Under the pieces are notes generated by a model. It searched no databases. It saw only the letters and a list, made by a program, of their open reading frames with translations, and was not told the DNA's origin. The position numbers and the translations under genes are program-made. A stretch of DNA of 64,000 nt from the NCBI GenBank assembly GCA_045605765.1, contig JAZUQQ010000014.1, forward strand, positions 62,001 to 126,000. The letters are read 5' to 3'. Shown here piece after piece: positions 33,959-42,857 of this stretch (its first letter is position 1; each line of letters opens with the position of its first letter). The stretch is from SIG672 sp045605765 (GTDB taxonomy: Bacteria > Bacillota > Clostridia > Oscillospirales > CAG-272).

Positions 33959-35095
33959 TTACAAATTCGTTTTTTCGATGATAAAGTCGGTGACGCGTTC
34001 GGAGCTTTTGGCGTCGTCCGAATAGTTGGCAATAAGCTTTATTTCGTTTCTTTCAACTTTTAAGGTGTCAACGCCGTTTGCAACGTCCGAAACGAAGGCG
34101 ATCATATCGTCTATATTATAGATCTTAACGCCGCCCTTTGAATAGAACTCGTAATCCTTTATAAGACCGGGATTTTGCTTATATTCCTCAATATCCTCCC
34201 ATACAAGACCGATAGGCTTGTTGCAAAGAGTGAAATCGAAATAGATCGAAGAATAGTCGGAAATAAGGGCGTCGCAGGCTCCAACAAACTCGTAAGATGA
34301 CAGAGAGTTTTTGGTGAAAAAGCCGTCGTCAATAAAGACGATGTTTTCAAGACCGAGGTTCTTTACGTAAGAAACGTCCTGTACGAAATGCGGCTTCAGA
34401 ACGATCAGAACGCCGTTTTTCTTTGCCGCCTCGTTGAGAGCTCTTGCTTTTTCCTCGTCGTGAATAATGGGAAGTGCGTTTTCGCAGCCGGTATGTCGTC
34501 TGCCGCTCGAATGTTGTCTGAACGTTGGATACCAGACGATGACCTTTTCGCAGGGAGTGTTAAAAAGCTTTTTTACGTCTGCCTTGGTTTTCGTCAGGGC
34601 GTCGTTGCGCGGATATCCGAGCGAAAAGAATGTTTTTTCGTTCATTCCCAGAGCCTCTACCATTATATCAGCAACACCGGGGGAGGCTATCAGATTGTAT
34701 TCGATAGTGTCCGGAATGTTATAATACGAGGTGACGAGCTTGAGCGCCGTTCCGTGCGAAAGATAGAAGGCGCGTTGCCTTTTCGACATCGGGCAGATCA
34801 GTCGGTTTCCGCAGATAATACATTTTGCAACAGAGCGGTAATATCTGAGAAGCACTGTGTTTTCGGGCGAAAGATATTTTACGTTTTTGATTTTAGGGGG
34901 CTTGTCGGTGTTTTTGCAGAGTAGCCAAATGAACTTGTATTTCTTGTTCATTTTGCGAGCAATCATCTCATCAAAAACTGCCTTAGGGTTGTCCGATAAG
35001 CTCGGTACGCTTTCGAAAATTATTATGTTACGAAGCGGAAGTCGCTCCAAGAAGAAAAATACGATCTTTTTTATAATTTTTTTAATAGAATTCAT
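33959..35095 (-). CDS. CDP-glycerol glycerophosphotransferase family polymerase
   Basis: A 378-residue GT-B-like enzyme of the Glyphos_transf family, which adds glycerol phosphate from CDP-glycerol to a growing wall polymer. Visible family segments are FYLSHGTALK near residue 112, GYPRNDAL, WYPTFR, LKPHF and SDYSSIYFDF near 285. A basic amphipathic N-terminus ('KKIIKKIVFFFLERL') could hold it at the membrane. It is the first gene of the operon, with its own promoter. It is shorter than full TagF polymerases, so primase or modifier roles are possible. Confidence 0.87.
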   Translation of the reverse strand: MNSIKKIIKKIVFFFLERLPLRNIIIFESVPSLSDNPKAVFDEMIARKMNKKYKFIWLLCKNTDKPPKIKNVKYLSPENTVLLRYYRSVAKCIICGNRLICPMSKRQRAFYLSHGTALKLVTSYYNIPDTIEYNLIASPGVADIMVEALGMNEKTFFSLGYPRNDALTKTKADVKKLFNTPCEKVIVWYPTFRQHSSGRRHTGCENALPIIHDEEKARALNEAAKKNGVLIVLKPHFVQDVSYVKNLGLENIVFIDDGFFTKNSLSSYEFVGACDALISDYSSIYFDFTLCNKPIGLVWEDIEEYKQNPGLIKDYEFYSKGGVKIYNIDDMIAFVSDVANGVDTLKVERNEIKLIANYSDDAKSSERVTDFIIEKTNL

Positions 35096-35141
35096 ACCGC
35101 TTTACCTGATTATTATAATATATTGTAGCTTTCAACATAGT

Positions 35142-35170
35142 AGTATAACATACTTTACATTTAAAGTCAA
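35142..35170 (-). promoter_or_regulatory. Predicted sigma-A promoter of the glycerophosphate-polymer operon
   Basis: On the minus strand TTGACT (35170-35165), 17 bases, TATACT (35147-35142), about 45 bases before the polymerase gene. Confidence 0.75.
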
Positions 35171-35223
35171 TAGTAAAGCCATGTTACGAGCCGCTTTATT
35201 TTATCCTTATCCCGTTATTTTCC

Positions 35224-35252
35224 TTGACAAAAGAGAGCTATGCTGATATAAT
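35224..35252 (+). promoter_or_regulatory. Predicted sigma-A promoter of pcrA
   Basis: TTGACA at 35224-35229, 17 bases, TATAAT at 35247-35252, a perfect consensus. It lies 53 bases before the start codon. Confidence 0.85.
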
Positions 35253-35305
35253 TATAGATACGAAAATTTGTCACATCTTGCTTTTAAATATAAGGAGAAA
35301 CCAAC

Positions 35306-37780
35306 TTGTCAGCTACTATTTACGAGCTCGAACGCGAGCGCAGATATAACGCGGCAAAGCGCGCGCTTTTTGATAAAATGTACGTATCGCTCAACGATCG
35401 CCAACGCGAGGCGGTATATACGGTAAACGGTCCGCTTCTCGTCCTTGCGGGCGCAGGAAGCGGAAAGACCACAGTGCTTGTCGAGCGTATCGGATACATA
35501 ATAAGATACGGAAACGCGTATTTTCACGAAACACCCGCGTCGGAGATAAGTGACGAGGATATTATGCGCCTTGAAAGTGCGATAAACGCTCCGAAAGAGG
35601 AGATAGCTGCTCTGCTTGAAGAATGTGCGGTATCACCCTGTCCGCCATGGTCGGTGCTCGCTATAACCTTTACTAAAAAGGCGGCGGGCGAGATGAAGGA
35701 GCGTCTTGAAAAAATGCTCGGTCCTGAGGCAAACGACGTCTGGGCAGGAACCTTCCACTCGGTCTGTGTGCGCCTTCTTCGCCGCTTCGGAGATCAGATC
35801 GGACTTGATAAAAACTTTACGATATACGACGAATCCGACTCTCAGAAAATGATGAGCACGGTAATGAAGGATCTTCGTATCGACGATAAAGCTCTGCCTG
35901 TTAAAAACGTGCTCGCCGTCATAGGACGACTTAAAGATAAGCTTACAACGCCCGAGGAATTTTCAGCTCAAGCAGAGGCGAGTCGCGACTTCGGTATGAG
36001 GCGCACCGCCGAGCTTTACAGTGAATATACAAAGCGCCTGAAAGCGGCAAACGCGGTTGATTTTGACGATATTATTATGCGCGCGGTTGAGCTTCTCACA
36101 GTCAGTACGGATGTTCGCGAGTTTATAAATAAGCGTTTTCGCTATATTTCGGTGGACGAGTATCAGGATACCAACTACGCGCAGTTTATGCTCGCTTCGC
36201 TTATGTCGGGCACAAGGAGAAATCTTATGGTTGTCGGTGATGACGACCAGAGTATTTACCGTTTCCGCGGCGCGACCATCGAAAATATACTTAATTTTGA
36301 CAGAACCTATTCGGACGCAAAGGTTATAAAGCTCGAACAGAATTACCGCTCGACGAGCGTTATACTCGATGCGGCGAATTCGGTCATTAAGAATAATACG
36401 GGACGTAAGGGCAAGGAGCTATGGACGGATAAAGAGGGCGGAGAAAAGATAACTCTCGCAAAGCTCGATGATCAGATCGTTGAAGGTTATTTTGTTGCGG
36501 ATACCATAAACGATATTTGCAAAAAACATGGCAAGAGCTTTTCGGATTTTGCCGTACTCTACCGCACACGCGCACAGTCTAACGCGCTTGAAAAGGCGCT
36601 CGTACGTGCGGGGGTCAAGTATTATATCGTAGGCGATACCCGTTTCTACGACCGTAAGGAAATAAAGGATCTGCTTGCATACCTTCAACTCGTTTCAAAT
36701 CCGCATGATAACATAAGACTTATGAGGATAATCAACGTGCCGAGGCGTAAGATAGGCGACACGACGGTCGATGCCGTTGCGCAGATCGCCGCCGCAGAGG
36801 GACGCTCGATGTTCTCGGTCATAAAGGACGCGGCAAACTATACGGCACTTGCAAAGTCGTATAAGGTGCTTTCTGCCTTCGGAGATCTTGTGGACGACCT
36901 CAGAAGAGAGGCGGAAAACAAAAATCTCCCCGATTTCGTCGAATATCTGCTCGGCGCGACGGGCTATCTGCAAATGCTCAAAGACGCGGGAGAAGCCGAG
37001 GTCGAGCGTTACGACAATGCAAGAGAGCTTATAACGAACGCGCTCGAATACGTCAACGAAACGCTCGGAGAGGGCGTCGTGCTCGATCCTCTTTCGGACG
37101 AGCCGGGAGCAACCGGAGTAAGATTTGTTTCACAGGAGGCGGAAAACGCGAAGGCTTCCGATATGCTCGCGGGATTTCTCGAGGACATCGCGCTCGTTTC
37201 TGACGTCGATAATCTTGACGACGATGCCAAAGCGGTCGTGCTTATGACCGTACACAGTGCGAAGGGACTTGAATTCCCCTACGTATTCCTGACCGGAATG
37301 GAGGAGGGAATATTCCCAGGCTACCGCTCGCAGACCGATATGGCAGAGCTTGAAGAAGAGCGCCGTCTTGCATACGTTGCGATAACGAGAGCAAAGGAAA
37401 AGTTGTATATAACCTACGTTAAAAACAGAATGCTATTCGGTAGAACTCAGTTCTCGCCTGTGTCGCAGTTCGTTAAGGAAATACCCTCGTATCTTGTGGA
37501 AAGCCATATTTCATCCCTCGAAAAAGTGTCCGAGGTTGAGGCAAAATTCACACAGGAGGCTCGCAAGACATTCGATAGAACGACGGCACCCAAGGTGCAG
37601 ATCAAAACGCCGAGCGAGCAGTTCGTGGCAGGCGACGGCGTACTTCACGCGAAGTTCGGACGCGGCATCGTGATCTCGGCAACCAAGATGGGCGCGGACG
37701 TGATGTACGAGGTCGCCTTTGATACCGAAGGAACGAAGAAGCTTATGGGTACCTTTGCGAAGCTGAAAAGAGATATATAG
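35306..37780 (+). CDS. pcrA: ATP-dependent DNA helicase PcrA (UvrD/Rep family)
   Basis: An 824-residue superfamily 1A helicase for DNA repair and replication. Motif I is LAGAGSGKTT, motif Ia is TFTKKAAGEMKER, motif II is SVDEYQDTN, motif III is GDDDQSIYRFRGA, motif V is TVHSAKGLEFPYVF and motif VI is YVAITRAKEKLYI. The C-terminal Tudor-like domain (about 765-824, 'GDGVLHAKFGRGIV') is the RNA-polymerase-binding part of PcrA. It starts with TTG, preceded by AAGGAG. An insertion of about 35 residues after motif I is visible. Confidence 0.96.
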   Translation: MSATIYELERERRYNAAKRALFDKMYVSLNDRQREAVYTVNGPLLVLAGAGSGKTTVLVERIGYIIRYGNAYFHETPASEISDEDIMRLESAINAPKEEIAALLEECAVSPCPPWSVLAITFTKKAAGEMKERLEKMLGPEANDVWAGTFHSVCVRLLRRFGDQIGLDKNFTIYDESDSQKMMSTVMKDLRIDDKALPVKNVLAVIGRLKDKLTTPEEFSAQAEASRDFGMRRTAELYSEYTKRLKAANAVDFDDIIMRAVELLTVSTDVREFINKRFRYISVDEYQDTNYAQFMLASLMSGTRRNLMVVGDDDQSIYRFRGATIENILNFDRTYSDAKVIKLEQNYRSTSVILDAANSVIKNNTGRKGKELWTDKEGGEKITLAKLDDQIVEGYFVADTINDICKKHGKSFSDFAVLYRTRAQSNALEKALVRAGVKYYIVGDTRFYDRKEIKDLLAYLQLVSNPHDNIRLMRIINVPRRKIGDTTVDAVAQIAAAEGRSMFSVIKDAANYTALAKSYKVLSAFGDLVDDLRREAENKNLPDFVEYLLGATGYLQMLKDAGEAEVERYDNARELITNALEYVNETLGEGVVLDPLSDEPGATGVRFVSQEAENAKASDMLAGFLEDIALVSDVDNLDDDAKAVVLMTVHSAKGLEFPYVFLTGMEEGIFPGYRSQTDMAELEEERRLAYVAITRAKEKLYITYVKNRMLFGRTQFSPVSQFVKEIPSYLVESHISSLEKVSEVEAKFTQEARKTFDRTTAPKVQIKTPSEQFVAGDGVLHAKFGRGIVISATKMGADVMYEVAFDTEGTKKLMGTFAKLKRDI

Positions 37781-37789
37781 ATTTGATGA

Positions 37790-38085
37790 AACCACAACCA
37801 CATAAAAGTGGATTATCGCGGTGCCGTAAGTGATTGTTACGAACACATAGAAACCGATGTCGAATTCCGTGACAGATATGGACTCCTGTCAATTTCAGCT
37901 ACGCAAAACCGCAAAGAGTGCAAAAAATCAATGGCGAAAATGATAAAATAGATTTAAAAGTGAAATTTTATGTTGAGGTTGATTCCGGTAAAACATATTT
38001 GGTGACAAATATTATGCATCTTACCCGTATGGATGGTGAGATTTCCATGAAATTCACATACTATGAAGTTTTAGAATGTGAGTGA
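37790..38085 (+). pseudogene. Decayed gene fragment of unknown family
   Basis: Two overlapping reading frames look coding but have no usable start. The first, from 37790, includes IKVDYRGAVSDCYEHIETD. The second, from about 37880 and ending at the TGA at 38083-38085, includes KINGENDKIDLKVKFYVEV and ends with FTYYEVLECE. Reading from one into the other needs a frameshift near 37880-37920. Hydrophobic/polar alternation and codon choice look like real protein sequence. I do not recognise the family. The rest of the 468-base gap, 38086-38195, shows nothing further. Confidence 0.5.
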
Positions 38086-38198
38086 ATATTGCATATATAA
38101 CAAGATTTAGTTGATTTTATCTGTTATGTTCGGAACAAAATACCGCAAAAACATCTTGTAAGCACAAATAAAAAACTTGAATAAATGTACAGACAAAT

Positions 38199-38246
38199 AA
38201 AGCACTTATGATGCATAAAACCGTGTCATAAGTGCTTTTTTTGTTT
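38199..38246 (+). terminator. Rho-independent terminator downstream of pcrA region
   Basis: A 13-bp perfect stem (38199-38211 with 38226-38238, AAAGCACTTATGA type) is followed on the plus strand by a run of seven T. It may also act for the convergent GH13 gene, though the minus-strand T tract is poorer. Confidence 0.88.
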
Positions 38247-38248
38247 AT

Positions 38249-40147
38249 TTATTTCACCCAAACGCCCGCGCACATCGGCGGAAGTATCGGACTGTCCGTG
38301 TCCGCACCGAACAGATGCGAAACGAGATTTTTACCCTTTGTTTTCGTGTCGTACGGCTTATCCGAGCGGTTGATGACAACCGAAAGACGTTCGCTTTTAT
38401 TAAAACGCTCGAACGCGAAAACGCCGTGAGGAGTGCCCTCGGAAACCTTTAAATATCCGTTTTCAAGCAGGCTTTGAGATCTTCTCAAAATGCCGATCTG
38501 ACGGTAAAATTCGACGAGCTCGCCGTCTTCGCGTCCCCAAGGGTAGGTAACTCTGTTGAACGGATCGCCGAGTCCCTCAACTCCTGCCTCGTCACCGTAA
38601 AAAATACAGGGAACACCGGGCATAAACGCGAGTATCGTATATGCGAGCTTAAGCAGAGCTTTGGCTCTTTTACGTTCGCCGTCCGACATTTTAAAATGTG
38701 CCTTTTCTTTCATCGAGAGCGCTGGAACTCCGACGCCCAAAACGGTCAGAATTCGCTCTGTATCGTGAGTTCCGAGGAAATTCATAAGCGCATCGCTCAC
38801 CTGTTTCGGATAGCGCAGATAAAGTCCTGCCGATGCCGAAAAGAGATTTTTAGAGTCACCCGTTCTTATAAAATCAATAATTCCGGTACGCAGCGGATAG
38901 TTCATTACCGAGTCGAGTTCTCTGCCCCTGAAATACTTTCTGCGGTCGGTATAGGCGATCTTGATCGACGCGTCCTCCCAGACCTCTCCGATGATTATAG
39001 AGTCGGGATCGGCTTTTTTTGCCGCCTCGCGCAGATTTTGCAAAAATGGCTCGTAAAGCTCGTCCGCGACGTCAAGACGCCAACCCGACGTGCCTTTTTT
39101 TAGATATTTTTGAACGATGCCGTCCTCTCCGTTTATGTACTCGTTATATTCGGCGTTTTTCGAATTAACCGCAGGAAGTATCTTAATATCCCACCAACAG
39201 CGGTATTTGTCGGGATAATTCTGAAAATCGAACCACTTAAAATAGGGCGAGTCGGGACTGTTATACGCGCCGAGAGTGTCGTACCTGCCTCTGCGGTTGA
39301 AATATTTGCTGTCGTCGCCGGTATGATTGAAAACTCCGTCGAGGATTATTCTGATGCCACGCGCGTCTGCCTCTGAAATAAGACGTTCAAGTGCCTCGTT
39401 GCCGCCGAACATCTCGTCGACCTTTTCGTAGTCGCCGGTGTCGTATTTATGGTTCGAATACGCCTCGAATATCGGGGAAAGATAGAGGCAACTTACACCA
39501 AGCGAGGAAAGATAGTCAAGCTTTGAAGTAACTCCGTCGAGCGTGCCGCCAAAAAACATATTGTTTGCGACTTCGCCGCCCGGATACTGTGCGTACTGCG
39601 GCATATAGTTTTGCCAGTCAGGGTTCATTATGGCGTCAGAGCGCACAGGTACCTCGCCACCCTTTGCAAAGCGGTCAACGAAGATATGGTACATAACTCC
39701 GCCCTTGATCCAGTCGGGAGTCTTGTAGAGCTTTTCATAGACGGTCAGAACGTACGAATTGTAGTCGCCGCCATCGGGGGTTATTCTTGGCGAGTAGGAG
39801 AAGCTGTCACAGGAAAAGCGAAGCCTTCCGTATGCACTGTCTGCCACTATACTCCAAAAGAAGAGTCCGCTACTTTTGCCCTTACAGAGCTCACTGAGCT
39901 TGAGCGTGATCTCATAGCGTTCGCAGTCGAGCGAAAGAGCCTTCCACGAAAGGTCCGACAAGGTCTTTTCTCCCGTATCGTCGGCGTATATTTCAAACTG
40001 TGGCGACGAGATACCGAGTGCTCTCGGAACGCTGAGGGTGATCTTTACGGTATCGTCCTCGGGAAAAGCTCCGAGAATATCGGCGTTTTTTGTCTTTTTT
40101 GCACTTTTTTTGATTTTTGCAAGCTTTTCAAGATGATGTGGTATCAT
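38249..40147 (-). CDS. GH13 alpha-amylase family hydrolase
   Basis: A 632-residue glycoside hydrolase family 13 enzyme with an N-terminal beta domain (about 30-125), the (beta/alpha)8 barrel, and a C-terminal beta domain. The catalytic residues are Asp359 (GWRLDVADEL), Glu388 (IIGEVWED) and Asp462 (LGTHDTER). No signal peptide is visible, so it is likely cytoplasmic and acts on glycogen-derived maltodextrins; a neopullulanase or cyclomaltodextrinase type is plausible. It ends the glycogen gene run, 73 bases after glgP. Confidence 0.92.
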   Translation of the reverse strand: MIPHHLEKLAKIKKSAKKTKNADILGAFPEDDTVKITLSVPRALGISSPQFEIYADDTGEKTLSDLSWKALSLDCERYEITLKLSELCKGKSSGLFFWSIVADSAYGRLRFSCDSFSYSPRITPDGGDYNSYVLTVYEKLYKTPDWIKGGVMYHIFVDRFAKGGEVPVRSDAIMNPDWQNYMPQYAQYPGGEVANNMFFGGTLDGVTSKLDYLSSLGVSCLYLSPIFEAYSNHKYDTGDYEKVDEMFGGNEALERLISEADARGIRIILDGVFNHTGDDSKYFNRRGRYDTLGAYNSPDSPYFKWFDFQNYPDKYRCWWDIKILPAVNSKNAEYNEYINGEDGIVQKYLKKGTSGWRLDVADELYEPFLQNLREAAKKADPDSIIIGEVWEDASIKIAYTDRRKYFRGRELDSVMNYPLRTGIIDFIRTGDSKNLFSASAGLYLRYPKQVSDALMNFLGTHDTERILTVLGVGVPALSMKEKAHFKMSDGERKRAKALLKLAYTILAFMPGVPCIFYGDEAGVEGLGDPFNRVTYPWGREDGELVEFYRQIGILRRSQSLLENGYLKVSEGTPHGVFAFERFNKSERLSVVINRSDKPYDTKTKGKNLVSHLFGADTDSPILPPMCAGVWVK

Positions 40148-40176
40148 AAAGATATTCCGTTCTTGTGGTATTATTT

Positions 40177-40209
40177 TATAAAAGGCATCGCAAAAGCTAC
40201 GATGCCTTT
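40177..40209 (-). terminator. Probable terminator between glgP and the GH13 gene
   Basis: On the minus strand a 10-bp perfect stem (40209-40200 with 40190-40181, AAAGGCATCG type) is followed by TATAAAATAAT. The T tract is short, so partial read-through into the GH13 gene is possible. Confidence 0.6.
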
Positions 40210-40219
40210 CGTTTTGGGT

Positions 40220-42691
40220 TTATTTAACCGGATTGTTTGCCTTTTTGATAGGCTTAATATTCCAGATTCCGTCTGCATAATCGCGTATTGAGCGGTCTGC
40301 CGAGAAGATTCCCGCGCTTGCCGTGTTGAGAAGCGACATACGGTTCCATAGAGTCTTGTCGGTATAGTCTCGGCAGATCTTTTCGTGCGTATTGAAATAA
40401 CTGTCGAAATCTGCAAGACACATATACGGATCGGGTACTCCGGGACCTGTGAGCAGGTAGTTGAATATCATCGTGAAATCGTTGCCGTTGAAGCCTTTTT
40501 TGAGCATATCGACCGCGCGGCGGATTCTTTCACTATTTACGTAGTATTCGTATGAGCGGTATCCGCGCTTCCAGAGATCGTCAACCTCAGGAGTGGTAAG
40601 ACCGAAGATGTATACGTTTTCGCCGCCGAGTGCCTCGTTTATCTCGACGTTTGCCCCGTCGAGAGTACCGATAGTGAGCGCGCCGTTATACATAAGCTTC
40701 ATATTACCCGTACCCGATGCCTCCTTACCTGCAAGCGAGATCTGTTCGGAGACCTCTGCCGAAGGAATGAGTACCTCGGCGAGAGATACGTTATAATCCT
40801 CTGCAAAGAGAACACGGATCTTTTCGCGGATCTTCGGATGCTTTTCGATCTCTGCAGAGATCGAGCAAATAAGTCTGATAAGCTCTTTTGCCATATAGTA
40901 TCCGGGAGCTGCCTTCGCACCGAAGATAAAGGTCTGAGGAAGAATGTCCTTGTCGGGATCTTCGAGAAGCTCGGAATAAAGCTCGATTATGCGGAGCGTA
41001 TTGAGAAGCTGACGCTTATATTCGTGCATACGCTTTATCTGCACGTCGAAAAGGGTATTGGGGTCGAGAGTTACTCCGTTTCTCGCCTTGATATGGTTCG
41101 TAAAGCGTACCTTGTTTTCGTATTTGATCTTGCCGATCTGTTCGAGAACCGAAGAGTCGTTTGCGAACTTTGCAAGATCTGCGATCTTTTCGGGCTCTTT
41201 GCGGTATGCATCACCGATGGTCTCGGAAAGAAGCTTTGCAAGACCGGGGTTGGAGGCGCACAGCCATCTTCTGTGAGCTACGCCGTTTGTTACGTTTGTG
41301 AACTTCTCGGGCGTGTGGTGATAGAAATTCGAGAATATCGTTTGCGTGAGAATGTCCGAGTGGAGCTTTGAAACGCCGTTGACAGTGTGCGAGCCGAGAA
41401 CGCTGAGATTTGCCATCTTCACTCTGCCGTGAGAGAGTATCGACATATCCGTAATGCGATTCCAGTCACCGGGATAAATATTCCAGAGATCGGCACAGAA
41501 GCGGCGATTTATCTCGGAGATTATCATATAAATTCTCGGGAGCTTGTATTTGAAGAGATCCTCGTTCCAAGTTTCTAGTGCTTCGGGAAGAACGGTATGG
41601 TTAGTGTAGCTTACTGTTTTTGTGACAATATCCCAAGCATCTTCCCACGAATACGAGTAGGTATCGAGAAGAATACGCATAAGCTCGGGAACTACGAGCG
41701 CGGGGTGGGTATCGTTGATATGAATGGCCACCTTGTCTGCAAAGTTTGCGAGATTTCCGTAAGTTCTGAGGTGGTCTGCTATAATACTTTGGAGAGATGC
41801 ACAAACGAGGAAATACTGCTGACTAAGACGGAGAAGCTTGCCTTCCTCATGGTTATCCGAGGGGTAGAGCACCTTCGATATTATCTCTGCCTGAGTATTT
41901 TCCTCCATCGCCTTGATATAATCGCCCTGCGAGAAGAGATTCATATTGAACTGACCGCTTGCCGAGGTTGCCTTCCAAAGGCGAAGGCTGTTTACAGCCT
42001 CGCTGTCTGCGCCCGAAATGAGCAGGTCGTAGGGAACTGCACGGACTTCGGTGTAATCTGTGTGGATTATGTCGCACTTGCCGTTGTTCCACGATTCGGT
42101 GACGTGTCCGCCGAAGCGTACTGTGCAAGCCTTATCGGTACGGGGAACGAGCCATGACTCGCCTGTGGGCATCCAAGTGTCGGGCATCTCGATCTGCTCG
42201 CCGTCGATTATTTTCTGACGGAAGAGGCCGTACTCGTATAGCAGGGAAAATCCGGTAGCTGAATAGTCGAGCGTGGTGAGCGCGTCCATAAAGCAGGCGG
42301 CAAGACGTCCGAGGCCTCCGTTTCCGAGGGCGGCATCAGTTTCGTGAGCGTAAAGCCAATCGAGATCGTATCCAAGCTCGGAAAGTATTTGTCTGTACTG
42401 GTCCTCAATGCCCAGGTTGCAGAGATTGTTTTTAAGGCTCTTTCCGATAAGAAATTCCATACAGACGTAATAGAGCTTTTTGCCTTGCTGTGCGGTTACG
42501 TTCTTCTTGAACTCGGTGCGCTTCTGCGCGAGAATGTCTCTTATGGAGATAAGAGTCGCCTTATAAATCTGATCTGCGGTTGCCTCCGCGGCAGTCGTTC
42601 CGAAAACTCGCGAGAGCTTGTCGCTGAGCGATGCCGAGAGCTCGGCTTTGGTGAATTTTTTTGAGGAGCTTTTGATTTCTGTTTTCTTCAT
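40220..42691 (-). CDS. glgP: Glycogen/starch alpha-glucan phosphorylase
   Basis: An 823-residue pyridoxal-phosphate enzyme releasing glucose-1-phosphate from glycogen. The PLP-binding lysine lies in ASGTGNMKLMYNGALTIGT near residue 660, and GNGGLGRLAACFMDAL and VAIHINDTHPALVVPELMR are family signatures. The length is normal. It follows glgA after a 166-base gap that holds stem-loops, so it may have its own transcript or reduced read-through. Confidence 0.97.
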   Translation of the reverse strand: MKKTEIKSSSKKFTKAELSASLSDKLSRVFGTTAAEATADQIYKATLISIRDILAQKRTEFKKNVTAQQGKKLYYVCMEFLIGKSLKNNLCNLGIEDQYRQILSELGYDLDWLYAHETDAALGNGGLGRLAACFMDALTTLDYSATGFSLLYEYGLFRQKIIDGEQIEMPDTWMPTGESWLVPRTDKACTVRFGGHVTESWNNGKCDIIHTDYTEVRAVPYDLLISGADSEAVNSLRLWKATSASGQFNMNLFSQGDYIKAMEENTQAEIISKVLYPSDNHEEGKLLRLSQQYFLVCASLQSIIADHLRTYGNLANFADKVAIHINDTHPALVVPELMRILLDTYSYSWEDAWDIVTKTVSYTNHTVLPEALETWNEDLFKYKLPRIYMIISEINRRFCADLWNIYPGDWNRITDMSILSHGRVKMANLSVLGSHTVNGVSKLHSDILTQTIFSNFYHHTPEKFTNVTNGVAHRRWLCASNPGLAKLLSETIGDAYRKEPEKIADLAKFANDSSVLEQIGKIKYENKVRFTNHIKARNGVTLDPNTLFDVQIKRMHEYKRQLLNTLRIIELYSELLEDPDKDILPQTFIFGAKAAPGYYMAKELIRLICSISAEIEKHPKIREKIRVLFAEDYNVSLAEVLIPSAEVSEQISLAGKEASGTGNMKLMYNGALTIGTLDGANVEINEALGGENVYIFGLTTPEVDDLWKRGYRSYEYYVNSERIRRAVDMLKKGFNGNDFTMIFNYLLTGPGVPDPYMCLADFDSYFNTHEKICRDYTDKTLWNRMSLLNTASAGIFSADRSIRDYADGIWNIKPIKKANNPVK

Positions 42692-42719
42692 TTGTGTCTG
42701 TCTTTCTTTGGTATTTTTT

Positions 42720-42830
42720 TAGGAACCCTTTGTGGGAAAAGGGTTCCGAGCCTCCCAAAAATCTTTATTTTTATTAAGGATAAGGGAGGTTTATAGGTTT
42801 AAATCGCTTGCAGTTTTCCACAAGCGATTT
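42720..42830. repeat. Stem-loop cluster between glgA and glgP
   Basis: Three dyads lie in this gap: a 9-bp stem GGAACCCTT (42722-42730 with 42739-42747), a CCTCCC/GGGAGG pairing (42751-42756 with 42784-42789), and a 10-bp stem AAATCGCTTG (42801-42810 with 42821-42830). None has a good T tract on the minus strand. The first dyad resembles the one at 12261-12290. They may stabilise or attenuate the glycogen transcript. Confidence 0.5.
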
Positions 42831-42857
42831 ATGTTTTTTCTTGGTGATCTTTTGCTC

